From assembly GCA_036924285.1 (NCBI GenBank), contig JAYKYS010000004.1, positions 14,354,001-14,418,000 on the forward strand: DNA of 64,000 nt. Reading direction: 5' to 3'. A program made the position numbers and the translations under genes. Origin of the DNA: Asterella californica. Lineage: Eukaryota > Streptophyta > Marchantiopsida > Marchantiales > Aytoniaceae. The notes under the pieces were generated by a model. It did not search any database. It was not told the origin of the DNA and saw nothing but the letters and a program-made list of their open reading frames with translations. Below, piece by piece: positions 22,617 to 33,748 of this stretch (positions within the stretch are counted from its first letter, which is position 1; each line of letters begins with the position of its first letter).

Positions 22617-22620
22617 GTTA
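21578..22620. repeat. three tandem copies of the RT N-terminal segment
   Basis: Units run about 21578-21884, 21885-22251 and 22252-22620. Each contains catacatatc(t/c)ttcttt, a ccatgcgacatctcc-type block, then aacccaacctccaaca and tcttcgtctctc. The first unit lacks about 60 bp found in the other two. The units differ by several per cent. Confidence 0.85.
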
Positions 22621-22837
22621 GAGATAGAAGACGAAGACGTTGACTTCTATCTTGTAGCCTTTGGAGCATTTTCTTTCTGCTCCACCAACAACCTCCACCT
22701 CCACTATGTGAAAAACTTCTCAGTCTTAGCTGCAAGCTCCACATTCTCTCATACAACATCCCATGATGTCCAAGAATGAGAAACTCCACACGCCTCGCCC
22801 CCAGTCTTTGTCTCCACCGACCCGGTAGACAAAGAGT

Positions 22838-23041
22838 TCAGAAATATCCAACAGTAACACCTGTCGATCGCAGCTGACGCTGCTCAGCCAATCCAAGACT
22901 AACATTCCATGTCAAGCAATTCAAGTCCATTGCTTGATCCAGTATCTGACGACGTGAAGTCTCCGACACTGAAGCTATTGCCATCATACCCGTAGCAAAA
23001 TCCATTGCTCGCTCTCTCATATTGACATTGGACTCCATCAA
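22838..23041 (-). pseudogene. possible gag fragment of the PHD-type element
   Basis: 67 codons, helix-rich and Met/Arg-rich (ERAMDFATGMMAIASVSETS), upstream of RT in the reading direction. No zinc knuckle or known domain is seen. Gag is suggested only by position. Confidence 0.3.
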
Positions 23042-23101
23042 TTGTCATAACTGAGCATCTCACACAAGCTCAGGTCCTCCATCTCTGTAAGCATGTGACG
23101 T

Positions 23102-24807
23102 TGTCGAGATGAGAGTTTTCTGAGAAGGACGAAAGATCTTGAAGAGGAGGGCGAAAATCACATACGGAATACGGATCGCAAAAAAACACATCACCACGAA
23201 TTCGATCCGACCAAAATAAAATACATGACGTGCAAGTAAATCTTCAACCCCAGATCATACAGAGTGAAAATCTCACGTTCAGAAAATCAGAACTTCAGAA
23301 AACTGCTCCTGTGAAGCACCAGCGCGTTCACCTAGAAGCTTCTCAGTTTTATTCAGAAAAATATGCGTCTAAGTTGTATGTCTCTTCTCTACTCGATTCT
23401 ATCCTCAAATGTCGATCCCTTGATGTCAAAACTCTGATCAGTCAGAAATTCTCTTCAGACGTAACTTCGGTGTAATCTTCTCCTAGCTCTTCGATTCCTC
23501 TCTACTCGATAGTCGGTAAACTCCACACTACGACAATGATCAATAATTCTCTCTCTTCTGGAGTACACTCCCTCTAGAGTACACCCCCTTTAGATTTTCC
23601 TCCATCCTACATAACCTTTAGTGTCACCTGGTAGGGATAAAAGATGCCCTTAACAGATGGCAGCAAAAAAATAAATCATTGATAATAAATCTACACGTAA
23701 GAAGACTAGTTCACAAGTCTTTGTAGGTTCATCTGTACGGACGGTCACCGATTCGGCCGTACAGTCAGCATCTGACACCTCTGTCCAAAATAACTCCACC
23801 ACGGCTACCTCTGGTCATCAAAATCACCTCGTTATGACACGTGGAGCCCGAGTTACAGCTGTTGTCGTTCTCCAGTCTCCTTAAACTTCAAAATGTCATA
23901 AGTATCAATTTCACTTGATTTTTCGACCCAAGTGAATAATATGACGAGATCTACATTTTTCTACAAAAGATTTGGTACCGACTTGAAGTATCTTTGATGC
24001 CATCTCGTACTCCATGACTTAGAAGGCCTCACCGAACTCGTATTAGTACTCGTGTTAGGACTCCGACAACCCGAAAGTGAGCTTAGTCCTCTAGCATAAG
24101 GTCCATTTCAGAAATCCGTGGTAAACTCCCTCTAGCATCCACACCAGATGACTGCACTAGTGCAGGGATAAGCGGAGGCATCTCGTATTCACGGTACGTT
24201 TAAGGGACATCTAGCTAGTGTCCCGTCCCTAGACAACTTGGTGCCCCTCATATTCTTCCGAAAGGACCAGTCTACTCCAAGCCGGTTGTGAGTCTGAGGG
24301 GATTTGATCCGGAGATCTCCTCCCTACAGGTTTGCTTAGCTACCCACGGAAGTCAATCTCACAACTAGTTCTAGAGACCAGTTTCTAAGTTGATATGCTA
24401 GCAAAGCGAGGTATTTCGTCTTTCCTTCACTAACACGAACTGCCATAACTTCTTCTAAACATGGTCTTTTTGTGCATTTCAAAATGCAAACAAATATTAC
24501 ACACTACATTCTACATGAGAAAAATATAAAACATATTTTTCGAACTCATTCATATTTATGGTAAATTTTCCGAGATCAAAAATATTGTAGAAGAACTCCA
24601 AGTAACTTTTCGCTTGCAACTCCGTTTGTAACTTTTGAACATACCACGGTGATCAGAGCAACGAGACCTACGCCGTGGTGTTTTCATATTTTTGAATGCT
24701 CACTTTCTCCAGAATCGACTTCTCTGAAGTCTTAACTTCACTCAGAGAGACTAACTTCTAACTGAGAGATGAAGTATTTACTATGTGAAATAATTCACAT
24801 CATCACA
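23102..24807 (-). repeat. 3' LTR of element B
   Basis: Plus strand starts tgtcgagatgagag and ends cattcacatcatcaca-like (CGACA decayed to CACA). It is homologous along its length to 38879-40540 and to 44194-47444. It is followed inward by the polypurine tract, tccaccccctc on +. Confidence 0.85.
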
Positions 24808-24856
24808 TCCACCCCCTCTAAACCTGCACATCCTCTGGCATGTGCCAACCTCTTCA

Positions 24857-25078
24857 TCATTCTGTCTGTTTTTCATCATCATCATTCTCCTTCGTCTCAG
24901 CCTCTTCAGTAGCCGAGGCGTCTTCTTCTCTTGTTATTCTCTGCTCTGACTCCATAAAATTGAATAACTCTATTGATCCTCCACGCCTTTTGAATTGTTT
25001 CATACATTTTCCAACCACAAATAGCTTCAAAGGAGTACCATCTAAGTCACGTAGACTATAAGTGGTATTTTCACACAT
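24857..25078 (-). pseudogene. integrase C-terminal tail of element B
   Basis: Reads TYSLRDLDGTPLKLFV, then an acidic tail (SATEEAETKENDDDEKQT). It matches the pol C-terminus of element C at 57208-57501. Confidence 0.75.
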
Positions 25079-25170
25079 CTAGCACAACATAAGACCCGAA
25101 CCATCTTCACGAGAACTTACGAAGTGTAGAATGCTGATTCTCCAAGGTGTTGTCATACATCAGAACCCAA

Positions 25171-25845
25171 TCACCAACATGAATCGACTTCGATCGTAGT
25201 CGATGAGTCTTGTCGAAACGCTCTTTGCTCCACTTCAGTCAAGAAGCCATCCCCTCCTATCTGGAGCTGCTCGAGTGTCTCTTGAGTAAACTTGTGTCGT
25301 ATCTGTTTAGGATCTCTCAGTACATGCTCAATGACAGCTAACTCCACCTGCTGTTGTGAGTCAACAGATAACTGAGTAGTCACTTATTTCACCTCTTCGC
25401 TACAGTTTTGTATTTGTTGTGCACCTCTGCTTCTTGACAAGAGACACACCAGCAGATTGCATTCTTCCATCCACTCTCTAGTCTCGGATGAGGACGAGAT
25501 TGTAAGCACGAGACAACCTCCTCATAGACTTTACGCGAGTGATGAGGATCACCACACTTCCTCCCATCTGCTCTATCAACCTATCTACATCATCCAGTCA
25601 ACAAACAAAAGACTGTACACCTACAAACTCCTCGTAAACACCAAAAATCATCTCATCTTTCTTCAAAATTCATGTACAGTGCAGATCTATTGCATACTTC
25701 TCCATCTGTCTTCTACTCTTCTCAATGAGATCCTCTACTCTCGTGAACTCACTCCAATCGTCAAAACTGAAAATCATCAAACATGATTTCCAACTATGTA
25801 CAATATAGCTATTCTCATAATCTTGAGTGGAAGCACCATATTATA
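25171..25845 (-). pseudogene. pol N-terminal segment of element B
   Basis: MTTQLSVDSQQQVELAV and LRDPKQIRHKFTQETLEQLQ match the pol N-terminus of elements A and C. A deletion junction at about 25213-25225 joins it to integrase tail sequence. At 25826-25838 the shared primer-binding site follows. Confidence 0.7.
25826..25838 (-). other. TGTCG-family primer-binding site, element B
   Basis: The minus strand reads TGGTGCTTCCACT, 7 nt inside the LTR end. The same 13 bases follow the LTRs of A, C and D. Confidence 0.75.
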
Positions 25846-26220
25846 TGTGGAGGCGAGAGTTTTATGAGAAGGACGAAACCTTCTAGCTGTGATATGATCG
25901 TGAAGAGGAGAGCGAAAATCACACACAGAATACGGACCGCAAGAAAACACACCACCACGATTTTGATCCGGTCAAGATAAAACACACGACGTGCAAGTAA
26001 ATCTTCAACCCCAGATCATGCAGAGTGAAAATCTCATGTTCAGAAAATTAGAACTTCAGAAAACTCATCACAGGAGCAGTTTTCTGAAGTTCTAATTTTC
26101 TAAACCAACGCGTTCACCTAGAAGCTTCCCGTTTTCTATTCAGAAAAATGTTGTACAAGTTGTAGGTCTCCTCTCTACTTGATTCTATCCTCTAATCTCA
26201 ATCCCTTGATGTCAAAACTC
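25846..26220 (-). repeat. truncated 5' LTR of element B
   Basis: Starts tgtggaggcgagag on + (C to G in the terminal TGTCG). It follows the LTR consensus to about 26220, then switches to pol N-terminal sequence. It contains an inverted duplication at 26037-26100. Confidence 0.75.
26037..26100. repeat. snap-back inverted duplication inside an LTR
   Basis: The left arm agaaaattagaacttcagaa and the rest of that arm are repeated as reverse complement after catcacaggag. Arms are about 25 bp and perfect. LTRs at 23277 and 39070 have only the left arm followed by gctcctgtga. Confidence 0.9.
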
Positions 26221-26541
26221 TTATCACTCAAATCTTCTACTAGCGTGAACTCACTCCAATCGTCAAGATTGAAAATCATCAAACCAGATTTCCAACTATG
26301 TACAGTATAACTACTCTCTGAATCTTGAGCAACCTCTGCACCAGCCTCTTGTGATCACTCAGGTTGTTCATCGTGTGCGCGCTTGAGCACCTCTCTTGGT
26401 AATAACTTCATCCACCACAATCGTGGATGATGTGCACGAGATCTCACTCTCGCTGCATCCAGCAGCACTGCCGGTCCAACCCAAGACTACACTTGGTGCA
26501 CACTCGTCATCATCTGTGTACGAGCATCATCCAACAAAGGA
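26221..26541 (-). pseudogene. pol N-terminal fragment, TGTCG family
   Basis: gtgaactcactccaatc through cttgagcaacctctg matches 41390-41480 of element A. The source element cannot be told. Confidence 0.55.
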
Positions 26542-26545
26542 ACGT

Positions 26546-28203
26546 TGTCGTGACGAGAGTCTTTCTTGGGGAGGACGGACCTCCTGACTGTGATCGATCA
26601 GAGAAAAGACCAAAAGGGAAAAACAGGTTGCTGCAGACGATGAAATCTCAAAACACAGTCTCTTGTGCCCACCAATTTCAAAACAAACACTCAAGCACGC
26701 ACTCAGGTACACAAATAGATTTCTCCGGAGTAGAAATAGCTTTATTTCAGTGTCAACTGCTTCACTATTGAGAAAATATCTCTCTCCTCCTCTCCTGAGT
26801 CCTTCTCAGCTGAAAATTCCAAGAAATTTGATCTCACGACAACCAAAGCCTTGTCAAAAACGATCTCCTTCAAATAAACCACCTCTGTCCGTTCAATTCT
26901 ACTGCCTCCAAACCCCAAACTGTATATCAGATGAAGCTCCAACCTCCAAACGCTTGTCTATCCCTCTGTCACGATCTCCCCGTCCACCTTCTCAATTCTG
27001 TCCAGAAAAATCCTCTCTCTCTGCCTCCAAGCTTCTCATGCGTGTCCTGAACCCCCAAACCCTAATCCTCCTTTCTCCTCCTTTTCTCTCCGCTCTCTAA
27101 GAAAAACTGTTTTAAAAGTCCCTCGATCTTCAGCCGCCGCAGTATTTAACCTAAAGTTTTAAGGCCCCAGCTTAAGCTGCCCCCCTGCTGTCCTTATACG
27201 TACAGAGCTTTATTTACAAAGTTGGCCCCTTTTTAATACAAGTTTCACAGTTGTCTCCACAAACTCTACCCCTTCACTAATAAAGGTTCACATAACCTCA
27301 TTCTCCATCGCAAGCCTACTCGATGATTATTTAACTAATTAGCAAAAGTTTCCCGTGCTCTTGATGCCATCTTGATGCCATCCAGAATATACTACAAGCC
27401 ATCCAATGTAGGCCGAAGCTCCAACACTTATGAGGCTGCCCCACAGGGCTTACAGCCCCCCATATACGCACTAGGTATCTCCCATAGTATATTCAGGATG
27501 GCATGCGGAGGCTTAGGCCAGGAAGCCAACGATTAAGGGAGATACCGGTCTCCCGTCCCTAGATATGCAGGATGTGACTACATATCCAACATAGACTCCC
27601 TTCCAGGAGGCCCAACATGCCGGAATAGGAACCAGAGGCCAGGAGGGATTGATCCTGAGACCACTTCCCTCCTAGGCAGGCGCCCTATCACTAGGATGGC
27701 CTTTGGTTCCGTTCTAAAAGCATTTAAAACCTGTACATATGCTTTTACTGTAGAAATTTTCCTGCGAAGTCTTTACTAGCCTTTTCTGTGCTAACTTCTC
27801 TATACAATTCCATTTTTAATGAATAAGGAGTCAAAACTATAGTATTCATGAACACTTACACACCCACGCTATCAGATTCTGAGTTTGAGTCTCGAGCCAG
27901 AATCGAAGGATTTCCCTCTTTCACATATTTCACAACCTAAAACTCGTACTAACTATTGCTTAAAACACTTTTTGTCAAAACTATAAGCATGAGATCGCTC
28001 TCCTCGTCGAGCTTTACATTCTGGTGTCTTTCGACTCCCTTAGAGGTGATGTTCCAACCCAAGCTAGGGGGTAGCTTGTCAAGCATAGCCCCAGCTTAAC
28101 TCCTACCTAGCTTGTTAAGCTGCAGGGCAGCTTCCTTTACACAATATAGAAAAAAATCTCTTTGTATTACTTTTCACTGTACAGACCTATGTACAATACG
28201 ACA
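26546..28203 (-). mobile_element. solo LTR, TGTCG family, with ACGT target duplication
   Basis: Plus strand begins tgtcgtgacgagagtc and ends caatacgaca, giving TGTCG/CGACA inverted ends. It is flanked by acgt at 26542-26545 and 28204-28207. No internal region remains, so recombination between two LTRs is the simplest origin. It differs from the LTRs of A-D through most of its length and is a separate subfamily. Confidence 0.85.
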
Positions 28204-28207
28204 ACGT

Positions 28208-28808
28208 TATCCAAGATGTACGCTGGAGAATCCATCTGATGCATATGGAGATGACGTAAGGTTTGTAACATCTCTCAAAATATCCTAGATCGTGAGTCAT
28301 GTAAACTCTGATCTCTCCTTTCACACGTGTGACCTTGACATGACCACTCGGCTATCACCAAGTGAATGATAACATAGTCGCATCTCGGACTCTCCATCGC
28401 AACTCTCGATCTACTATCTCATACTTGAACTGAACTGTTTGTGTCTTTGTCATGCCTCACATGACAACTTCTAACACAATTTCAAGAGACGTTACACCAT
28501 CAAGTTATAGTGCAACAGCGAGAGTTGTCAATAGTAGTGAAAGAGGTGGTAGGACCACCAATACACCATTGGGGTTTAACCTCGTGGTTCAGTTCTTCCA
28601 GTGTTTGTTGAAGAACTATCATGGTGTGCGGATCGACAAATTGAGGAGTTTGCAAGAGTTATAGCGGAAGAATAGAAAGAGTTTACGCGAGGTTTACACT
28701 CGCATGAGACGGTTGGCACGAGGTTTTGTCATCACGAAGTTCTCTAGAAATCTCAAGGGGGTTCCTGTATAGTACGTGATAGGTTTACACATAGCGACAT
28801 GAGGTATC
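28208..28808. other. fragment between solo LTR and copia LTR
   Basis: A + frame at 28452-28664 (TTSNTISRDVTPSSYSATAR) has no recognised domain; it might be the start of another gag. Nothing else is supported. Confidence 0.35.
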
Positions 28809-29036
28809 TGTAGAAAGATCGATACTTTTAGGACACTCCAAGAAGAGAGAGCAAGTAGACAAGGAAAGTAAAATAGGAATGAGATGAGAGAGGCTTTGCC
28901 TCTCTCTGTATATATAGTGGAGGAGAGTACAAGAGAAACCCTAATGGTGGGTTACCCCTCTAACTAATTCTAACAACTCTAACCACTCCGGCTAATATTA
29001 GCAATCGATCTACTAGAGCTTGGGACTATATCAACA
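28809..29036 (-). repeat. copia 3' LTR (228 bp)
   Basis: Minus strand starts TGTTGATATAG (29036) and ends ...TTTCTACA (28809). It matches 7213-7446. A purine-rich tract, CTTGAAGAAGAG, lies just inside. Confidence 0.8.
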
Positions 29037-29264
29037 CTCTTCTTCAAGCTCGTCTTTACATCCTGTACTCCTAGACAATGTCTGAAAGCATCAAACTTAT
29101 CTCTAGACAATGTCTTAGTGAAGATATCGGCAACCTGGTCTCCTGTGCTAACATAACTGAGCTCAGTCTCTCATGCAAGTACCTTCTCTCTAATAAAGTG
29201 ATAGTGCACCTCAATGTGCTTTGTCCTAGCATGAAAAACAGGATTACTAGCTAACTTCATGCTG

Positions 29265-29513
29265 CTAATGTTGTATGTATATACAACAACAGGATCTGTA
29301 CACTCCACACCAATATAAGATAGCAGACATCGAAGTCAAATTGATTCGCATGTTGCGTTCGTTGCTCCTCGGTACTCTGCTTCTGTCAACTATGGGTTGC
29401 TTCTTAGAAGCCCAACTTATAGCAGCGCTTCCAAGTCCAAAAGCGTAACCTGACGTGGATCTCCTGTCGGCACTTCTTACCCAATCAGCATCTGTGTAGC
29501 CATGTAATAGCAA
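29265..29513 (-). pseudogene. copia RNase H
   Basis: LHGYTDADWVRSADRRSTSG and AFGLGSAAISWASKKQPIVD are the family hallmarks (YxDADWAG..., ISWxSKKQ). Downstream the frame is broken, and it is separated from RT by a stop and frame shift around 29513-29544. Confidence 0.85.
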
Positions 29514-29543
29514 TGGTCCACCGTATCGATAGTGAAGTCCGTA

Positions 29544-30652
29544 CTACATCGAGAACTTCACGTAACGGAGGATCCGCTTGACAACCTCAAAATGTGATCT
29601 CCGTGGTGATTGCATGAATTGACTAATTAGACCGACGGCATAGCTCAAGTCTGGTCTGGTGATCGTCAGGAAGATAAGACTCCCAACCATCTGTCTGTAC
29701 ATGCGTGGGTCATCAAGTAACTCACCATCCTCTGCTCCTAGCTTTACCCCTTGCTCTAATGGTGTAGCAATGAGTTTGCAGTCAAGCATACCAAATCTCT
29801 CAAGCATACTGAGAGCATACTGTCGCTGTACAAGCCAAACATCCTTCCCATCTCTAATGAACTCTACAGCAAAGAAGTACTTGAGTTCTCCTAAGTCCAT
29901 CATCTCGAACTCGGATTTCAAGTGATCCTTGATCTGGGAAATAAGCTTCTCATAATTACCGGTAATGATCAAGTCATCAACATAGATGATGATCACAACA
30001 ATCTGATCTCGTATTCTCAATGAATACAAGGTAGAGTCTGAACTACAAAGGTGGAAACCAAGAGATTGCAAGTAAGAATTGATCTTTGCATACCATATTC
30101 TTGGTGCCTGCTTCAGACCATTGAGGGCCTTCCGTAACTTACATACACGGGAAGGGAACTTATGATCCTCATAACCAGGAGGTTGCTGCATGTAGACCTC
30201 CTCCTCAAGATCGCCGTTGAGGAAGACGTTCTTGAAGTCCATCTGGTGCATCTTCCAACCTTTTTGAGTTGCAATTGCAACTGCGGTTCGGATAGTCACC
30301 ATCTTCGCAACTGGAGCAAAAGTCTCCTCAAAATTCACTCCATGTTGCTGTGCGTAGCCCTTAGCCCAATCTGACCTTGTACCGAAACACGGTATCATCC
30401 GAGTTGCGTTTGACCTTGAAGACCCACCTGCAACCAATCACTTTCTTATCCTGAGGTAAGTCTACCAACTCCCAAGTCTGTTGGTGATGAAGCGCAGCAA
30501 GTTCAGCTTCCATAGCACTTACCTATTGGATCTTGTGCATCACCTTCTCAAGCGAACTCGGTTCCTGTTCCTGAAGAACATTGACCATATATGCATGGTG
30601 TGCAGCAAGAAAACCTTCATACATATACCTAGTCACTGGATGTTTTGCCCGC
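29544..30652 (-). pseudogene. copia reverse transcriptase
   Basis: The open part, 30437-29544, shows YAQQHGVNFEETFAPVAKM, QMDFKNVFLNGDLEEEVYMQ, QPPGYEDH, LRKALNGLKQAPRIWY, the active site IIYVDDLIITG (YVDD) and later IRPDLSYAVGLISQFMQSPR-type sequence. The N-terminal part (RAKHPVTRYMYEGFLAAHHA, then WELVDLPQDKKVIGCRWVFK) continues to 30652 with a stop. At 30652/30653 the gene is cut by Ty3 element D. The catalytic Asp pair is intact. Confidence 0.88.
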
Positions 30653-31312
30653 TGTCGAGTTGAGAGTTTTCCTGGGAAGGGCAGAACCTTCTGGCTGTGA
30701 TATGATCTTGAAGGCTGCGTTCAGTCTACTCAGGGAAGCGTTGGGCTTCAGGCTATGGTTGCTTACTACAGAGGTAGGCTTCAAATCAAAAAGGGAACAC
30801 TATAAACACTCACTCAGGTCGAATGGACCCTCCAGTATGTTCAGGAAGCGAAAATCAGATCAGACTAGCAGTGATAAAGTCAGACAGCGAACTTTAACAG
30901 TCCAGAATCAGAAACATACGATGGTTCAGACTTCAGAACTCCTCCTACATGTAAATGAGACCCTACTGACCATACACACGAAGTTTCAGCTTGAGATCAA
31001 ATCAGAGTGTCGAGATATGGACAGAAACGTTCTGAGCAGAGAAATTACGACAATTTCTGGTACCCAGACAGCTATTTCGACCTAGAACAGAGAATTGGCT
31101 CGATCACTTTCGAAGATTCTTACAGGATTTGCAGTAAACAGCTTGTTGAACACCCTTGTGAAGTTGGACCTCTTGATTGTACACAGAACTCCAGATCTCG
31201 CTCTCTGAAGTTGCTGTTCCAGATTGAGAGCTTTTTGGACCCCCTCTGCTTCAGCGGTCGTCTTGAATTACTCACAGACTCAATGACATGAAAATTTGGG
31301 GACAGTCGTAGC
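30653..31312 (-). repeat. truncated 3' LTR of element D
   Basis: Nearly identical to 32423-33081, so the insertion was recent on the scale of this window. It breaks at gggacagtcgtagc and joins gag zinc-knuckle sequence. Confidence 0.85.
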
Positions 31313-32385
31313 ATACATCTACGAACAGGAGCACCTCCTGGACGTGCAACAGCAGGCGTCGGCGGCTGCTCTTTCTGTAATCTAGCTAGCTCCACCTTCA
31401 GTTCTCTCATCAGCCGAATCAGGTCTTCGATCTGGTTCTGCTATCCATGGTTCTCTGCAGGTCTCTGAACCGGTGCCCTTTGTGCAGGGACTGGCACCAC
31501 TGGTATCAAAGATACTGCAGTCGGTACAACAGGTCTAGGAGCCGGAGCCGGGGGTTGCTGTGCTTGAGGAGCAGTGCGAGGTTGAGCAGTCACTTCAGCA
31601 AGCGGACGCCCTCCCACGGCCACTCTTCTCCTCCTCTGTCTCGTTAGTACGGCAACAGCATCCTCAACTCTTCCCCAGTCGGTAGTAACTCCTCCTTCAG
31701 TAGATCGATCAGCCAGCATGAAGCACAATCGATCTGCCGTAGCATCATCGGTAGCTTGTAGGAAAAGCTCTGTTCTCCTAGCATCTAACGTTATTCGCTC
31801 TAGAGTTGAGAGTTGTCGGTATCTCCGATCAAACTCTCTCAACAACTCATTCAGGCTCATCATACGACCAGGTTGCTGCTCAACCCAGTCTAGGAACGTT
31901 CTTCTAGTGACTCTCTCTGAATCTTCTTCGAGAAACTCCTCTTGAAGAGATCGCTCGGAACTCATCCAGACACCTAGATTTCTTCTCTGTACATCCCTAA
32001 CTTGGTCCCGCAACTCAGGAATGACAACTAACTCGAAACTGGTTATCATCTCTATATCAGTGACTCTAACCAGTTCCATCTCTCCTCTGTACTCACGCAG
32101 ATATCTAGAAATATCTCTACCTTCAAATCTACCGCATCTATTCACAATTGCTTGCAAAGCCTTGGTAGACTTCAACTCACCCCCTCCAACGATCGGATGT
32201 TGTTGGACCAAGGCCGCAAGGGTCTTCAGAATCTCAGCCGTATCCAGACCAGATACAGATGTCGCTGCAGTCACAGGTGCTACAGAAGGTACTGAAACAG
32301 CCATAGATGCAGCAGCCGTAGAAGTAGCAACAGCAGCACTCTTGCAGTCCATCTCTTCTCCTTGTAGCAAACTCAACCTTCTCAA
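31313..32385 (-). pseudogene. gag of element D, C-terminus deleted
   Basis: The frame 32385-31441 is the best-preserved gag of the family: Ala/Thr-rich N-terminus (MDCKSAAVATSTAAASM), ALVQQHPIVGGGELKSTKAL, the capsid-like part (RCGRFEGRDISRYLREYRGE, TRRTFLDWVEQQPGRMMSLN, LERITLDARRTELFLQATDD), then a Pro-rich linker. It ends just before the zinc knuckle, where the deletion joins it to LTR sequence. A stop near 31440 separates the last part. Confidence 0.85.
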
Positions 32386-32406
32386 TCAATCACCCCAAGA
32401 GCTCTC

Positions 32407-32419
32407 AGTGGAAGCACCA
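32407..32419 (-). other. TGTCG-family primer-binding site, element D
   Basis: The minus strand reads TGGTGCTTCCACT, three nt inside the LTR end at 32423, followed by GAGAGC as in element C. Confidence 0.8.
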
Positions 32420-32422
32420 GAA

Positions 32423-33748
32423 TGTCGAGTTGAGAGTTTTCCTGGGAAGGGCAGAACCTTCTGGTTGTGATATGATCTTGAAGGCTGCGTTCAGTCTACT
32501 CAGGGAAGCGTTGGGCTTCAGGCTATGGTTGCTTACTACAGAGGTAGGCTTCAGATCAAAAAGGGAACACTATAAACACTCACTCAGGTCGAATGGACCC
32601 TCCAGTATGTTCAGGAAGCGAAAATCAGATCAGACTAGCAGTGATAAAGTCAGACAGCGAACTTTAACAGTCCAGAATCAGAAACATACTATGGTTCAGA
32701 CTTCAGAACTCCTCCTACATGTAAATGAGGCCCTACTGACCATACACACGAAGTTTCAGCTTGAGATCAAATCAGAGTGTCGAGATATGGGCAGAAACGT
32801 TCTGAGCAGAGAAATTACGATAATTTCTGGTACCCAGACAGCTATTTCGACCTAGAACAGAGAATTGGCTCGATCACTTTCGAAGATTCTTACAGGATTT
32901 GCAGTACACAGCTTGCTGAACACCCTTGTGAAGTTGGACCTCTTGATTGTACACAGAACTCCAGATCTCGCTCTCTGAAGTTGCTGTTCCAGATTGAGAG
33001 CTTTTTGGACCCCCTCTGCTTCAGCGGTCGCCTTGAATTACTCACAGACTCAATTGACATGAAAATTTGGGGACAGTCGTAGCCCGACTGATAGTGAACG
33101 CGACCTCAAAGGTTTGAAGCGATTTTCTCAAATCTACTGCGATTGACACCGAAAACCCCAAAATCAACAGAATTGCTACAATTCTGACACAAATTAAACT
33201 TCAATCAGCCATAACTCCTTCTTTATTGCTCCAAATCGATCAAAAATTTGCTGACAGTGCTTGGCACGACGAACCCTATCTCCCTATGCTCTCAGATTTT
33301 GAAGTCTCCTCACCAAACGCTCGAACCCCTCTTAAGACCCCTATTACTAAGTTTAGCAGTACATAAAGACAAAATTGGACCAATGGGGAGTTCATAGTTT
33401 CACTCCCCTGTCCTTTTGTGTCCCAAACCACGTGGTGACTTGATTTTGCACATAGACTACCACGTCAAGCCCCTAAAGTGCCAGCATAGACCCTAAACTA
33501 CATGCGAAGACATGTAAAACGTCCGTAACTCCGAAAGATAACCTAACCTCGCTAGGAAGCATGCATGGGCGACACGTAATTACAACCCATGAGCTTAAGT
33601 CCATCTACATGATAATCAACCTACTAAGACTCAAAATATATAACATCCTCTAGTGTCTACTTCTTTGAGGTCCTAATTTCACTCAGAGATACTAACGCTT
33701 GACAGAGAGGTGAATTATTTGCAATGTAAAATGATTCACATCACGACA
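32423..33748 (-). repeat. 5' LTR of element D, complete
   Basis: 1326 bp; plus strand starts tgtcgagttgagag and ends cacatcacgaca. Its reverse complement aligns with the LTRs of element C throughout. Confidence 0.85.

Larger units (their letters stand above)
18371..23097 (-). mobile_element. Ty3-type element with PHD finger, remnant 2
   Basis: Minus-strand order: gag-like (about 23041-22838), RT (22616-21275), integrase (20620-20450 and 19509-19147) and PHD finger (18928-18512), ending at the 100-bp repeat (18371-18469). RT before integrase places it in Ty3/gypsy. It is interrupted between about 19530 and 20449 by a foreign LTR-like insertion, and its RT start is triplicated. Confidence 0.7.
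23098..26220 (-). mobile_element. TGTCG-family Ty3 element B, pol-deleted
   Basis: Left LTR 23102-24807, internal remnant 24808-25845, right LTR 25846 to about 26220, truncated. The left flank is acgt (23098-23101), the expected target duplication, but the right partner was lost with the LTR end. The internal region keeps only the integrase C-terminus joined to the pol N-terminus, so protease, RT, RNase H and integrase core are gone. Confidence 0.8.
30653..33748 (-). mobile_element. TGTCG-family Ty3 element D, inserted in copia
   Basis: Left LTR remnant 30653-31312, gag 31313-32385, primer-binding site, complete right LTR 32423-33748. A deletion removed half of the left LTR, the polypurine tract, pol and the end of gag. 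The left flank is ccgc and the right flank ctgt: these differ only by two C-to-T changes, so they can be a decayed 4-bp duplication. It interrupts the copia polyprotein between integrase and RT. Confidence 0.85.

Noticed and set aside
26663..27100. 145-codon Pro/Ser-rich + frame
   Set aside because: It lies inside the solo LTR 26546-28203; low-complexity pyrimidine-rich sequence gives open frames by chance.
30645..31085. Near-identical + frames at 30645-31085 and 32430-32855 that look like a duplicated gene
   Set aside because: Both lie in LTRs of element D; the repetition comes from the LTR pair.
31718..32470. + strand Ser/Arg-rich frames opposite gag of D, also 43411-44037 for A
   Set aside because: Antisense shadows of a well-conserved gag frame; they lack independent support and are broken differently in each copy.
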